Shown here in pieces: positions 42,759 to 51,472 of a DNA stretch of 64,000 nucleotides. The notes beneath the pieces are model-generated. The model worked only from the letters and a program-made list of their open reading frames with translations, did not search any database and was not told the DNA's origin. How positions within the stretch are numbered: position 1 is the stretch's first letter; every line of letters starts with the position of its first letter. The DNA is taken from assembly GCA_016714815.1 (NCBI GenBank), contig JADKBZ010000017.1, positions 35,898 through 99,897 on the forward strand, given 5' to 3'. Source of the stretch: Holophagales bacterium. GTDB lineage: Bacteria > Acidobacteriota > Thermoanaerobaculia > UBA5066. Made by a program: the position numbers and the translations under genes.

Positions 42759-43817
42759 ATGGTGCGTTCCGTCTCGGAGAAACCGGGGTCGTGCCTGACC
42801 CTTCATCACGAGCCGCAGGCCCGCCGTGCGCGCCGGCTGATCGTCCCGTACGACTTCGCCAAGGTCGGCTTCTTCCTCTTCGGCTTCCCGCGGTACGCCT
42901 TCGGCTCGATCGATGTCTCCAAGGAGTGCAACCTCCGCTGCTCGCACTGCTACTTCTTCGAGGGAGGAGACGGCGCCGCGCCCGCCTACGCGAACAGGCC
43001 CGAGCTCTCCGTCGACGACTGGATCGCGAAGCTCGAGGAGCTGAAACGGAGCACGTCGCGTCTGAAGTTCCCGTTCTTCCAGTGCACCTGGGTGGGTGGG
43101 GAGCCGCTCATCCGCAAGGAGCTGATCGACCGCGGCCGGAAGTACTTCAGGTTCAACACCGTCGTCACCAACGGCACGATTCCTCTCCCCGACTGGCCGG
43201 ACGTGAGCTGGTACATCTCCATCGACGGCGACGAGGAGACGCACGAGCGGATCCGGCGCCGGAAGGGCATCTACAGGCGGGCCATGCAGCACGTCGCCGA
43301 GCGGCCCAGCCTGAGCGTCACCATCGCCTACTGCATCACCCGGGCGAACGTGGACTGCCTCGAGCAGGCGATCGTCGACTGGTCCCGCGCGGGGGCCGCG
43401 AACATGACGTTCGATTTCTACACGCCGATCGGCGACATGTGCGACGGGGACGACGGACTCTTCCTGCCGCTGTCGGAGCGGGACGTCGTCCTCGACAAGC
43501 TGCTCGCGCTGAAGGCGATCTACGGGGACTTCTTCGTCCTGCCCGAGCGCGCCTTCCGGATGATGAAGTCGGACGTCTGCCGGCAGGTGACGGACAACTG
43601 CCTCTTCTCAAGGAAGGCCTTCGCCTTCGGCCCCGACGGCGTGCAGAAGGAGAAGTGCATGCTGGGTCCCCGGGCGGACTGCAACCGGTGCGGCTGCGTC
43701 GTGCCGTTCTACCTGGCGTCGCTGACCGACCGGCGTCGCATTCTGGCGGACCTGCTCGGCGAGGCGTCCGACGCCGCGCGGCGGGTCGGCAGGAGGCTGG
43801 TCACGGCCTTTCAGTGA
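42759..43817 (+). CDS. Stand-alone radical SAM protein with C-terminal cysteine cluster
   Basis: CNLRCSHC (C57, C61, C64) binds the SAM-cleaving cluster. Other core motifs are FFQCTWVGGEPLIRKELI (a GGEP-like motif), TVVTNGTIPLPDWPD and SWYISIDGDEETHERIR. The C-terminal region (DVCRQVTDNCLFSRKAF ... EKCMLGPRADCNRCGC) has at least six cysteines, enough for a SPASM-like auxiliary cluster. I cannot assign a substrate. Because it starts 9 bp after iorB on the same strand, it is probably co-transcribed with iorAB; whether it serves the oxidoreductase (for example cofactor or protein modification) is not known. It overlaps the 3' end of the convergent blc gene by 7 bp. It is unlike the radical SAM domains at 27-34 kb apart from the core. 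Confidence 0.85.
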   Translation: MVRSVSEKPGSCLTLHHEPQARRARRLIVPYDFAKVGFFLFGFPRYAFGSIDVSKECNLRCSHCYFFEGGDGAAPAYANRPELSVDDWIAKLEELKRSTSRLKFPFFQCTWVGGEPLIRKELIDRGRKYFRFNTVVTNGTIPLPDWPDVSWYISIDGDEETHERIRRRKGIYRRAMQHVAERPSLSVTIAYCITRANVDCLEQAIVDWSRAGAANMTFDFYTPIGDMCDGDDGLFLPLSERDVVLDKLLALKAIYGDFFVLPERAFRMMKSDVCRQVTDNCLFSRKAFAFGPDGVQKEKCMLGPRADCNRCGCVVPFYLASLTDRRRILADLLGEASDAARRVGRRLVTAFQ

Positions 43818-44347
43818 AGGGTGCGCTTCAGGCGAGACGGGTCGTAGCCCTGTGCCTTCAGCCGCGCGAGGATGCCCTCCCAGGTCGCTTCGGGCATCGT
43901 CGGGGTCCTGCTCAGGATCCAGAGGTAGTCCCGGCCCGGGTGCCCGACGACGGCGTAGTCGTAGTCGGCGCCGAGGTCGACGATCCAGTAGTCGCCCCAG
44001 AACGGGCGGAAGAAGCTCACCTCGAGCCTGGCGTTCGTGGCGCCGTCCACCACCCGGGCGCGACCGAGCGCCGACTTTTCCGGTCCGTCGAGCGTCTCCT
44101 TGCGGCAGCGGTTCAGGACGTCGATGTCGCCGTCGCCCCGGATCGTGTAGGTCGCCGTCGTAGCGACGCAGCCCCGCTGGAAGCTCTGCGGGAAGCTGGC
44201 GATCTCGTACCAGGTCCCGACGTATCGCGCGAGGTCGACGTGGGGCACCGTCTGGAGGGGCGGCAGCCGGAGGCGTTCCGTCGTGCTCGTCGAGCACCCG
44301 GCGAGAGCGGCCACCGTCGCGAGGATCGCCAAGGGTTTCATAGCCAT
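43811..44347 (-). CDS. blc: Outer membrane lipocalin (Blc-like lipoprotein)
   Basis: MAMKPLAILATVAALAGCSTS is a lipoprotein signal with LAGC lipobox (C18). The lipocalin signature YVGTWYEIASFPQSFQRGC follows near residue 40, and the rest matches bacterial Blc: TATYTIRGDGDIDVLNRC, RLEVSFFRPFWGDYWIVDL, DYAVVGHPGRDYLWILSRTP. At 178 residues it has the usual length. Blc is an outer-membrane-anchored carrier for fatty acids or lysophospholipids, used in membrane stress. A small remnant of a second Blc gene lies 2.0 kb away at 46301. The 294 bp between this gene and the ankyrin gene (44348-44641) hold nothing I can support beyond a ribosome site near the latter. Confidence 0.93.
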   Translation of the reverse strand: MAMKPLAILATVAALAGCSTSTTERLRLPPLQTVPHVDLARYVGTWYEIASFPQSFQRGCVATTATYTIRGDGDIDVLNRCRKETLDGPEKSALGRARVVDGATNARLEVSFFRPFWGDYWIVDLGADYDYAVVGHPGRDYLWILSRTPTMPEATWEGILARLKAQGYDPSRLKRTLH

Positions 44348-44641
44348 TTCCTCTGACGCGAATATACGCGCCGGGTCGAGCGCGTCTCAAAAAGGCCTGG
44401 CCGATACGATGCGGGGTGCTGCAGTCGTCCATGGACATCCAGCGACGGGCGCCATTCCTCCTGCGGATGGATTCTCTTCATCGTTGTCGCGGCCCGACGA
44501 GGGGCGAGAGGATTCCGATGCGCGGCGCCGGCCGCCGCCTGTTCCGGCTTTCGGGCCGCTGCTAGACTCTGCGCGCCCGAGGAATACAACCTGTCCCGCC
44601 CGCGCGTTTACGCGGTGAATACCCTTTCGAGGAGAACGGAC

Positions 44642-46231
44642 ATGTCGTCTCGCTCACTCTGCGTCTCCGCCGCCGTCGTCCTTGCCCTCGCTTCTCCGGC
44701 CCACGCCGACCAGGCGAAGGCGCTGAAGAAGCTCGAGAAGGAGGGGCTCGCCTTCACCACCGAGAAGTTCCTGTGGGAGGCGAAGAAGGAGGAGCCGAAG
44801 ACGGTGGCGCTCTTCCTCGAGGCCGGAATGTCCCCGGACGCAGCCGACGAAAAGGGGACGACCGCGCTCCACGGCGCAGCCGGGAACGCGGAGGGGAAGG
44901 TCCTCGCGCTCCTCCTGAAGGCCGGTGCCAACCCGAACGTCGCCGCGAAGAACGGCGACACCCCTCTCTGCAAGGCGGCCGACGAGCCGGCCCCGAAGAA
45001 CGTCGCCGCGCTTCTGGCCGCCGGCGCCGACCCGAAGGCCGTCTGTTCCTGGGGAAAGACGGCGCTCCACGTCGCGGCGGAGGAGGGGGACGGCGAGATC
45101 GCCGCGGCTCTGATCGCCGCGGGCGCGCCGCTGGAGGCGCGCGACGAGAGGCAGCAGACGGCTCTCGCCTTCGGGCTCAAGGCCCGGAAGACCGACGCGC
45201 TGAAGGTCCTCGTCGCGGCGGGCGCCGACGTGAACGCGAAGTTCAAGAACGGCCGGACGCCGCTGCACGACGCGATCGAGTGGGACAACGCGGCGTCCGC
45301 CGAGATCCTCCTCGAGGCGGGGGCGAAGGTGGAGGCGAAGGACTCGCAAGGCCAGACGCCTCTCGTCCTCGCCGCCGCCTACGACCGCGTGAAGATGGTC
45401 CCGATCCTCCTGAAGGCCGGCGCCGACCCGAGGCAGAAGACGAAGGACGGCAAGACCCTCGTGCAGCTCGCGAAGGAGAGCAAGTCGCCCAACGTCATTC
45501 CTCTCCTCGAGGGAGCGACGAAGGCGGACGTCGCGGCGAAGCCGACGATCGCGCCGAAGGGGGGCGCGGCCGCCTTCCCGGCGGCCGGGAGCTCCGGCAC
45601 CGCGGACTCCGTTCCCTCCGCCTCGCCCGGGGACCCGAAGGGGGAGCTGAAGAGGATTGGCCTCGCGTACGACGCGAAGACGTTCTTCTCACGTGTCGAC
45701 GGCGGAGACTCGAAGGCGATCGCCCTCTTCCTCGCCGCCGGCTTCGATCCGTCGACGAAGGACGACCGCGGCCGCACCGCCCTCTGGGTCGCGGTCTCGC
45801 AGAAGAACCTCGACTCGGTCAAGGCGCTCCTGGCCGGTGGCGTGAAGCCCGACGCGAAGAACGCTCCCGCGATGGAGTACGGCAAGACGATCGTCGCCGA
45901 GGCGGTGGACGGCCGCGATGTCGAGCTGGTCCGTGCCCTCGTCGCGGCGGGCGCGGACGTGAAGAAGGGGAACGAGTACGGGATGACACCCCTGCACGAG
46001 TCCGCGAGACAGGGACAGCTCGAGGTGACGGAGGTCCTGCTGAAGGCGGGCGCGGACCCGAACTCCGCGCCGAACGGCGCGCCGGTCCTCCACGGCCCGG
46101 TGACGGAGGGCCACGTCGACGTCGTGAAGCTCCTGCTGAAGTCGGGGGCGAAGACCGCGAAGTTCAAGAAGCTCCTGCTCGACACCGCGAAGACTGCCGA
46201 GATGAAGGCCCTCATCCAGAAGGCGCCATAG
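44642..46231 (+). CDS. Secreted ankyrin-repeat protein
   Basis: The ATG at 44642 has AGGAGA 6 bases upstream and gives a signal peptide (MSSRSLCVSAAVVLALASPAHA before DQ); an earlier ATG at 44615 would disrupt it. The mature protein carries about nine ankyrin repeats in two blocks separated by an Ala/Pro linker near residue 300-345: KGTTALHGAAGNAEGKVLALLLKAG, NGDTPLCKAA, WGKTALHVAAEEG, NGRTPLHDAIEWDN, then RGRTALWVAV, YGMTPLHESARQG and so on. Each block starts with a similar KKLEKEGLAFTTEKF / LKRIGLAYDAKTFF leader, so the gene arose by internal duplication. It is probably periplasmic; the partner is unknown. Confidence 0.9.
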   Translation: MSSRSLCVSAAVVLALASPAHADQAKALKKLEKEGLAFTTEKFLWEAKKEEPKTVALFLEAGMSPDAADEKGTTALHGAAGNAEGKVLALLLKAGANPNVAAKNGDTPLCKAADEPAPKNVAALLAAGADPKAVCSWGKTALHVAAEEGDGEIAAALIAAGAPLEARDERQQTALAFGLKARKTDALKVLVAAGADVNAKFKNGRTPLHDAIEWDNAASAEILLEAGAKVEAKDSQGQTPLVLAAAYDRVKMVPILLKAGADPRQKTKDGKTLVQLAKESKSPNVIPLLEGATKADVAAKPTIAPKGGAAAFPAAGSSGTADSVPSASPGDPKGELKRIGLAYDAKTFFSRVDGGDSKAIALFLAAGFDPSTKDDRGRTALWVAVSQKNLDSVKALLAGGVKPDAKNAPAMEYGKTIVAEAVDGRDVELVRALVAAGADVKKGNEYGMTPLHESARQGQLEVTEVLLKAGADPNSAPNGAPVLHGPVTEGHVDVVKLLLKSGAKTAKFKKLLLDTAKTAEMKALIQKAP

Positions 46232-46261
46232 CGGGTGACGATCCGGTGAGCCGGAAGCCCG

Positions 46262-46277
46262 GGGCTCGCCCGAGCCC
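46262..46277 (+). terminator. Short hairpin after the ankyrin gene
   Basis: GGGCTC (46262-46267) and GAGCCC (46272-46277) form a 6-bp G+C stem with a 4-nt loop, 30 nt after the stop codon. It has no T-run and is short, so the call is tentative. Confidence 0.3.
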
Positions 46278-46300
46278 GCACCTCCCCTCCGTCGTAGCCC

Positions 46301-46443
46301 TCAGCGCGCCAGAGTCTCGACCAGCTTCCCGAGCCGCACGACCCAGGCCTCGCAGGTCGATCCGTTCATCGTGGGGCCCTGCCCGGAGTCCACAGATGGT
46401 CGCGGCCAGGATGGCCGATGACGGCGTAGGTGTAGCTGTACGA
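46301..46443 (-). pseudogene. Remnant of a second Blc lipocalin gene
   Basis: On the minus strand 46440-46381 reads YSYTYAVIGHPGRDHLW, close to YDYAVVGHPGRDYLW of the intact Blc at 43811-44347. After one frame change the next codons read PTMNGSTCEAWVVRLGKLV and stop at a TGA at 46301-46303, parallel to PTMPEATWEGILARLKAQ in the intact protein. Everything before YSYTY is missing, as the divergent SDR gene begins at 46451. Only the last third of the gene remains. Confidence 0.65.
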
Positions 46444-46450
46444 TGACGGA

Positions 46451-47917
46451 ATGCGGGATTCGTCGAAGGACGCCTCGCCCGGGCTGATTCTCCTCACGGG
46501 TGCGACCGGTTACGTCGGCGGCCGGCTCCTGCGCGCGCTCGCGGATCGCGGCTGCCGCGTGCGCTGCCTCGCCCGGCGGCCGGAGAGCCTCGCCTCCCGG
46601 GTCCGCGAGGGGACCGAGGTCGTCCCGGGCGACTGCCTGCGGCGCGAGACGCTCGAGCCCGCGCTCGCGGGAGTCCACACGGCGTACTACCTCGTCCACT
46701 CGATGGCGGCGGGGGCCGCGTTCGAAGAGCAGGATCGCCTCGCCGCCCGGAACTTCGGCGAGGCGGCCCGGGCCGCGGGGGTCCGGAGAATCATCTACCT
46801 CGGCGGACTCGGCGAGGCGGGAGCGGGTCTCTCCTCCCACCTCCGCAGCCGCCAGGAGACGGGCGACGTGCTTCGATCGGCCTCGGGCGTCCCGGTCGTC
46901 GAGCTGCGCGCCTCGGTCGTCCTCGGCTCGGGGAGCCTGTCGTTCGAGCTCATCCGGTCGCTCGTCGAGCGTCTCCCCATCATGGTCTGCCCCCGCTGGG
47001 TGGAGACGAAGGCGCAGCCGATCGCGATCGAAGACCTCGTGGCGTACCTGCTCGCCGCCCTCGATCTGGCGCCCGGCGAAGGACGCACGGTGGAGATCGG
47101 CGGCGCCGACCAGGTCACGTACGGCGACCTGATGAGGGAGTACGCGGCGCAGAGGGGCCTGAAGCGCTGGCTGGTCCCGGTGCCCGTCCTGACGCCCCGC
47201 CTGTCGAGCCTCTGGCTCGGCCTGACGACGCCGGTCTACGCGCGCGTCGGACGCAAGCTAATCGAGGGCGTGAGCAACCCGACCGTCGTGCGGGACGACG
47301 CGGCCCGGCGGCTCTTCCCCGCAATCGTGCCGATGGGGCTTCACAAGGCGATGGCGCGCGCCCTGGCGAACGAGGACGAGGAATTCGCCGCGACGCGCTG
47401 GTCGGACGCGCTCTCGTCGGGCGGCACCTCGCCCGGCGGCTACGGAGGGCTGCGGGTCGGGCAGAGGCTCGTCGATTCGCGCACGGTGAAGGTCCGGGCG
47501 ACGGCGGCGCAGGCGTTCGCGCCGATTCGCCGGATCGGCGGCCGGAGCGGCTGGTACTACGCCAACTTCCTCTGGCGCATCCGGGGCTTCATCGACCTCC
47601 TCGTCGGCGGCGTCGGCGTCCGCCGGGGCCGGCGTAACCCGGAGATCCCCGCCGTCGGCGACGCGCTCGACTTCTGGCGGGTCGAGGCGTTCGAGCCCGA
47701 CCGGCGGCTGCGGCTGGCCGCCGAGATGAAGCTGCCCGGACGGGCCTGGCTCGAGTTCGAGGTGACGGAGGAGGAGGGCGGCGCGACCATCCGGCAGACG
47801 GCGGAGTTCGACCCCGCCGGGCTCGCAGGCCTCCTCTACTGGTACGGCGTCTACCCGCTGCACGTCCTCGTCTTCCGGGGGATGCTCCGGGGAATCGCGG
47901 CCCGGGCGGCGCGCTAG
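46451..47917 (+). CDS. Extended SDR with C-terminal DUF2867 domain
   Basis: The N-terminal 290 residues form an atypical SDR: ILLTGATGYVGGRLLRAL binds NAD(P), followed by VRCLARRPESL, YYLVHSMAAG, and RRIIYLGGLGEAG. The C-terminal 160 residues (KVRATAAQAFAPIRRIGG ... WYYANFLWRIRGFIDLLVGG ... DFWRVEAFEPDRRLRLAAEMK) match the DUF2867 module that often follows such domains. Enzymatic role is unknown; related two-domain proteins are annotated as putative NAD-dependent epimerases. The protein is cytoplasmic, with a possible membrane-associated C-terminus (LLYWYGVYPLHVLVF). It starts just upstream of the Blc remnant, whose loss it may mark, and is 64 bp before another NAD(P)-binding gene. Confidence 0.88.
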   Translation: MRDSSKDASPGLILLTGATGYVGGRLLRALADRGCRVRCLARRPESLASRVREGTEVVPGDCLRRETLEPALAGVHTAYYLVHSMAAGAAFEEQDRLAARNFGEAARAAGVRRIIYLGGLGEAGAGLSSHLRSRQETGDVLRSASGVPVVELRASVVLGSGSLSFELIRSLVERLPIMVCPRWVETKAQPIAIEDLVAYLLAALDLAPGEGRTVEIGGADQVTYGDLMREYAAQRGLKRWLVPVPVLTPRLSSLWLGLTTPVYARVGRKLIEGVSNPTVVRDDAARRLFPAIVPMGLHKAMARALANEDEEFAATRWSDALSSGGTSPGGYGGLRVGQRLVDSRTVKVRATAAQAFAPIRRIGGRSGWYYANFLWRIRGFIDLLVGGVGVRRGRRNPEIPAVGDALDFWRVEAFEPDRRLRLAAEMKLPGRAWLEFEVTEEEGGATIRQTAEFDPAGLAGLLYWYGVYPLHVLVFRGMLRGIAARAAR

Positions 47918-47981
47918 GCGCCGTCGGGGCTCGCGATCACGCCGGGCTTGCAGGCCCGGGCTGCCTGAAGGAGAGTGAGGC

Positions 47982-48758
47982 ATGCCCGAGCAGCAGACCG
48001 TTCTTCTCGTCGGCGGCACCGGACGCACGGGCCGGCGGGTCCTGCAGCAGCTCCTCGGCCGCGGCCTTCGCGTCCGAGCCATCGTGAGACCGGGCAGTGC
48101 CCTCCCTCCCGACGTGGTGGAGCACCCCGCCCTGACGGTGATCGAGGCGAGCCTGCTGTCTCTCTCCGACGACGAGATGCAGCGCCACCTCGCCGGCTGC
48201 GATGCCGTCCTCTCCTGTCTCGGCCACGTGCTGAGCCTCAAAGGGATCTTCGGACCGCCGCGCGACCTCGTGACGAGGGCGACGTCGCGCCTCTGCCGGG
48301 GGATCGAGGCGCTGGCGCCCGCGAAGCCGGTGAAGCTCGTCCTGATGAGCAGCGTCTCCGTCCATCGCCCTCGGGGCCTCGACACGCGCCGGGGCGCCTT
48401 CGAGAGGGCGTTTCTCCGGATGCTCTGCGGCGTGCTTCCTCCCGCCATGGACAACCAGAAGGCCGCGGACTTCCTCCTGGAGAGGATCGGGCCGGGCCAT
48501 GCGTTCGTTCAGTGGGCGGTCGTCCGGCCGGACTCGCTCCTGGCGGGCGAGATCTCCGAGTACACGTTGCACGAGGGCCTCGTGAACAGCCTGCTCGCGC
48601 CCGGCAGCACGAACATCGCGAACGTCGCTCACTTCATGTGCGAGCTGGTGACGAACCCGGAGAAATGGGCTGACTGGAAGGGCAGGCTGCCCGTCATCGT
48701 CAACGCCGCGGCGTCGGGAGCGGAGGACCTTCGCGCGGCAGGCGGTCGGCCTCGGTGA
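47982..48758 (+). CDS. NAD(P)-binding NmrA/SDR-a5-like protein
   Basis: VLLVGGTGRTGRRVLQQLLGRG is the dinucleotide-binding motif GGTGxxG near residue 8-27. LRVRAIVRPGSALP and DAVLSCLGH follow the usual order of the atypical SDR/NmrA family, and the tail (EYTLHEGLVNSLLAPGST ... FMCELVTN) resembles bacterial SDR-a5 proteins. No catalytic Tyr-Lys pair is obvious, so it may be a reductase with an atypical site or an NADP sensor. The ATG has GAAGGAGAG upstream. It follows the DUF2867-SDR by 64 bp on the same strand, and its last 59 bp overlap the convergent broken kinase-TPR gene. Confidence 0.87.
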   Translation: MPEQQTVLLVGGTGRTGRRVLQQLLGRGLRVRAIVRPGSALPPDVVEHPALTVIEASLLSLSDDEMQRHLAGCDAVLSCLGHVLSLKGIFGPPRDLVTRATSRLCRGIEALAPAKPVKLVLMSSVSVHRPRGLDTRRGAFERAFLRMLCGVLPPAMDNQKAADFLLERIGPGHAFVQWAVVRPDSLLAGEISEYTLHEGLVNSLLAPGSTNIANVAHFMCELVTNPEKWADWKGRLPVIVNAAASGAEDLRAAGGRPR

Positions 48759-51472
48759 CCCGTCCCAGGCCCTCGTAGAACGCGACGAGGCGCCCCCGGG
48801 CGGCCGGGAGCCGCTCCCGGTCGGGAGCCGGGAGGAGGCTCGCCCGCTTCTTCAGCCCCTCGTACCCCTGCTTCAGGAGCGGCTCGGCCTCGTCGGCCTT
48901 TCCGAGCTTCGCGAGGGCCTCGCCGAGGCAGGAGCGGGAGTCGAAGGTCCGCCAGTCGTCCGGCTGGCTCTTCTCGCGAATCGCCAGGCCTTCCCGGAGC
49001 GGCGGCTCCGCCTCGGCGGGCTTGCCGGCCGCGAGCAGGGCCTGGCCGACCAGTACGAGGTGGGTCCCCTGCCTGCTCGCAGGGTCCGGGGTCTTCGCGC
49101 TGCGGTAGGACGCGAGAAGCTCGCGGGCCACCGGCTCCGCGCGCGCCACGAGTCCCGCGTGGAGGAGGGCGTCGAGAAGGTGCGCCGTCGACACCCTGGA
49201 TTCCAGGTGGTCGGTCCCGTACTTCTTTCGGAACCCGGACGCGGCGAGCTCGTTCAGGCGGACGGCGTCGGACCAGCGGCCTGCGTGCCCATAGGCCCAG
49301 GCGAGGGTGTCTTCCGTGACGAGGAGGTTGCGGTGGTCGGGGTCGAGGCGCGCCTTCTGCACCTCGTAGACCTTCTCCATCAGCGGGACGGCCTCGGCGG
49401 CGCGGCCCAGGGTGATCATCGAGTCCGCGAGCTGCGTCCGTGTGATCTGGATCTCGGGGTCGTCGTCGCCGCGTATGGCGATTCCGATCGAGAGCGCCTC
49501 CTCGAAGACGGGGATCGAATCGGCGGTGCGGTCCGCCAGCCGGAGCATGTAGGCGAGGTCGTGGGTGGCGACCCTCGTCCTCTCGCTCCTCGTCCCCAGG
49601 CTCGCGCGGGCCTCCTTCACCACGTCCCGGAGGATGGCCAGGCCCTCCGAGCTCCTCCCGGCCTCCCCGTAGAGGATCGCGAGGTAGCCCCGGGCCTGGG
49701 TAAGGACGGCGAGGTCCGGCTGCGGCGCGGCGCGAAGGTCGCGGACGACCCCCTCGAGGACCGGGATCGCCTCGTCCCGCCGGCTGCAGGCGTAGAGCGT
49801 CATCCCGAGCCGGCGCCGGGCGTCGATCGCCCGCGGGTGGGCCTCGCCGAGCTTCTGACGGAGCTTCTCCACCGACTGCTTCTGAAGCTCGATCGCCTCC
49901 GCGGTGCGGCCCGCGTCGGCGTAGGCGAGCGCGAGGCGGCCGAGGAGCTCGATCGTGCGCGGGTCGTCGTCCCCACGCCTCGACTTCTGGAGCGAGAGCG
50001 CTTCCTCGAAGAGCCGGACGGCGTCGGCCGTCCGGCCCGTGTCCTGGTACGCCTGGGCGAGGACGGCGATGGACTGCGGAAGGTCTGCCGGGTCGGCAGA
50101 CGCGCTCCGGCGGAGGGCCGCCACCGCCTTCTCGGCGAGGGGGACCGCCTCGTCGAGCCGCCCGCTCGCCAGGTAGAAGCCCGCGACCTCGAGCTGCGTC
50201 GCCAGCGTCGCGGGGTCGTCGGGGCCGAGGAGCGCGCGCCGGTGCTCGTGGACGTGCTCGCCGAGGCGGATCGCCTCCCGCTCGCGGCCGGCGAAGAAGA
50301 GCGCCACGAAGAGGTGGTGCTGGACGCCGAGAGTCGTCGGGTGGTCCTTTCCGAGGGCGGCCTCGGTGGCGGTGCGCGCCTCCTCGAGCTGGGCGATCGA
50401 GTCCCTCGGGAGGCCGAGGCCGAAGAAGGTGCGGCCGAGGGCTTCCTGGAGACGGGCCCGCGCGAGCGGGTCCATCTTCCGGTCCTCCTTCACGCGCCGC
50501 CGCCCCCTCGAGGAGGTCGACGACGAGGAGCTGCCGCCCGTCGGCCTCGGGGTCGGGCTTGCGGAAGGCGTCGACGAGGGTGTCGGCGACCGCCTTCGCC
50601 TCCTTCCGCGCGGCCTCGGACTGGGCGAGCCGCTCTCCCGCGAGCCGCTCGGCGGCCCGCGCCCGCACCATCCCGACCGAGGTCCCAACCACCCCGGCGA
50701 CGAGGGCCGCCAGGACGAGCGTGGCGGCGAGGACCGCCCCGCGGTGCCGCTTCACGAACTTCCCGGCGCGGTACCAGCGGCTCGGGGGCCCGGCGGTGAC
50801 CGGCTCGTCGGCGAGGTGGCGGAGGACGTCCGCCGCGAGCCCGTTCGCCGTCTCGTACCGGCGGGAGGGCTCCTTCTCGAGGCATTTCAGCGCGATCCAG
50901 CCGACGTCGCCGCGGAGCTCCTTCTCGAGCCGCCCCGGCTCCGTTCCGCGCTGAGCCGCGAGCGCCGCCAGGTCGACCGACGTCCGGAGCCGGGCTGCGG
51001 GGGATGGCGGGTCGAGCTCCCTCACGAGGCGGAAGACCTCGCCGGCGGCCGCGCGGCGGACCGTCTCCCAGGTCAGCGGCGTCGTCCCGGTGAGGAGCTC
51101 GTAGAGGATCACGCCGAGGGCGTAGACGTCGGTCCGGGTGTCGATACCGGCGCCGCCCGGCTCGGCCTGCTCCGGCGCCATGTAGAGCGGCGTTCCGACG
51201 ACCGCGCCGAAGGCGGTCTCGACCGAGAGGTCGGGGAGCGACCCTTCCTCGAGCGCCTTCGCGAGGCCGAAGTCGATCACCTTCGGGACGGCCCGGCCGT
51301 CGACCTCGGCGACGAGGATGTTCGAGGGCTTCAGTCCCTGTGGACGACCCCCTTCTGGTGCGCGTGCTGGACCGCCTGGCAGATCGTGACGAAGAGTTCC
51401 AGGCGGCTCTTCACGGAGAGCTTCTTCGCGTCGCAGAACGACGTGAGCGGGACGCCGTCGACGGGGTCTCGT
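48700..51472 (-). pseudogene. Kinase-TPR gene lacking its N-lobe, with two frame breaks
   Basis: Reading from 51472, the frame starts immediately after the stop of the neighbouring kinase-propeller gene (51473) with GVPLTSFCDAKKLSVKSRL ... QAVQHAHQKGVVHRD, that is, inside the kinase domain: the glycine loop and lysine are gone. At HRD one base is missing (GGGACTGAAG, where GACCTGAAG is expected), breaking HRDLKPSNILV. From 51280 the kinase C-lobe reads on (DFGLAKALEEG, GTPLYMAPEQAEPGG), then a membrane helix (AATLVLAALVAGVVGTSVGM). A second break near 50500, in a G/C run, shifts to the frame that encodes about 11 TPR units to 48700. Kinase activity is impossible in this form. The two breaks could be read errors, but the missing N-lobe is not. 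Confidence 0.8.
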
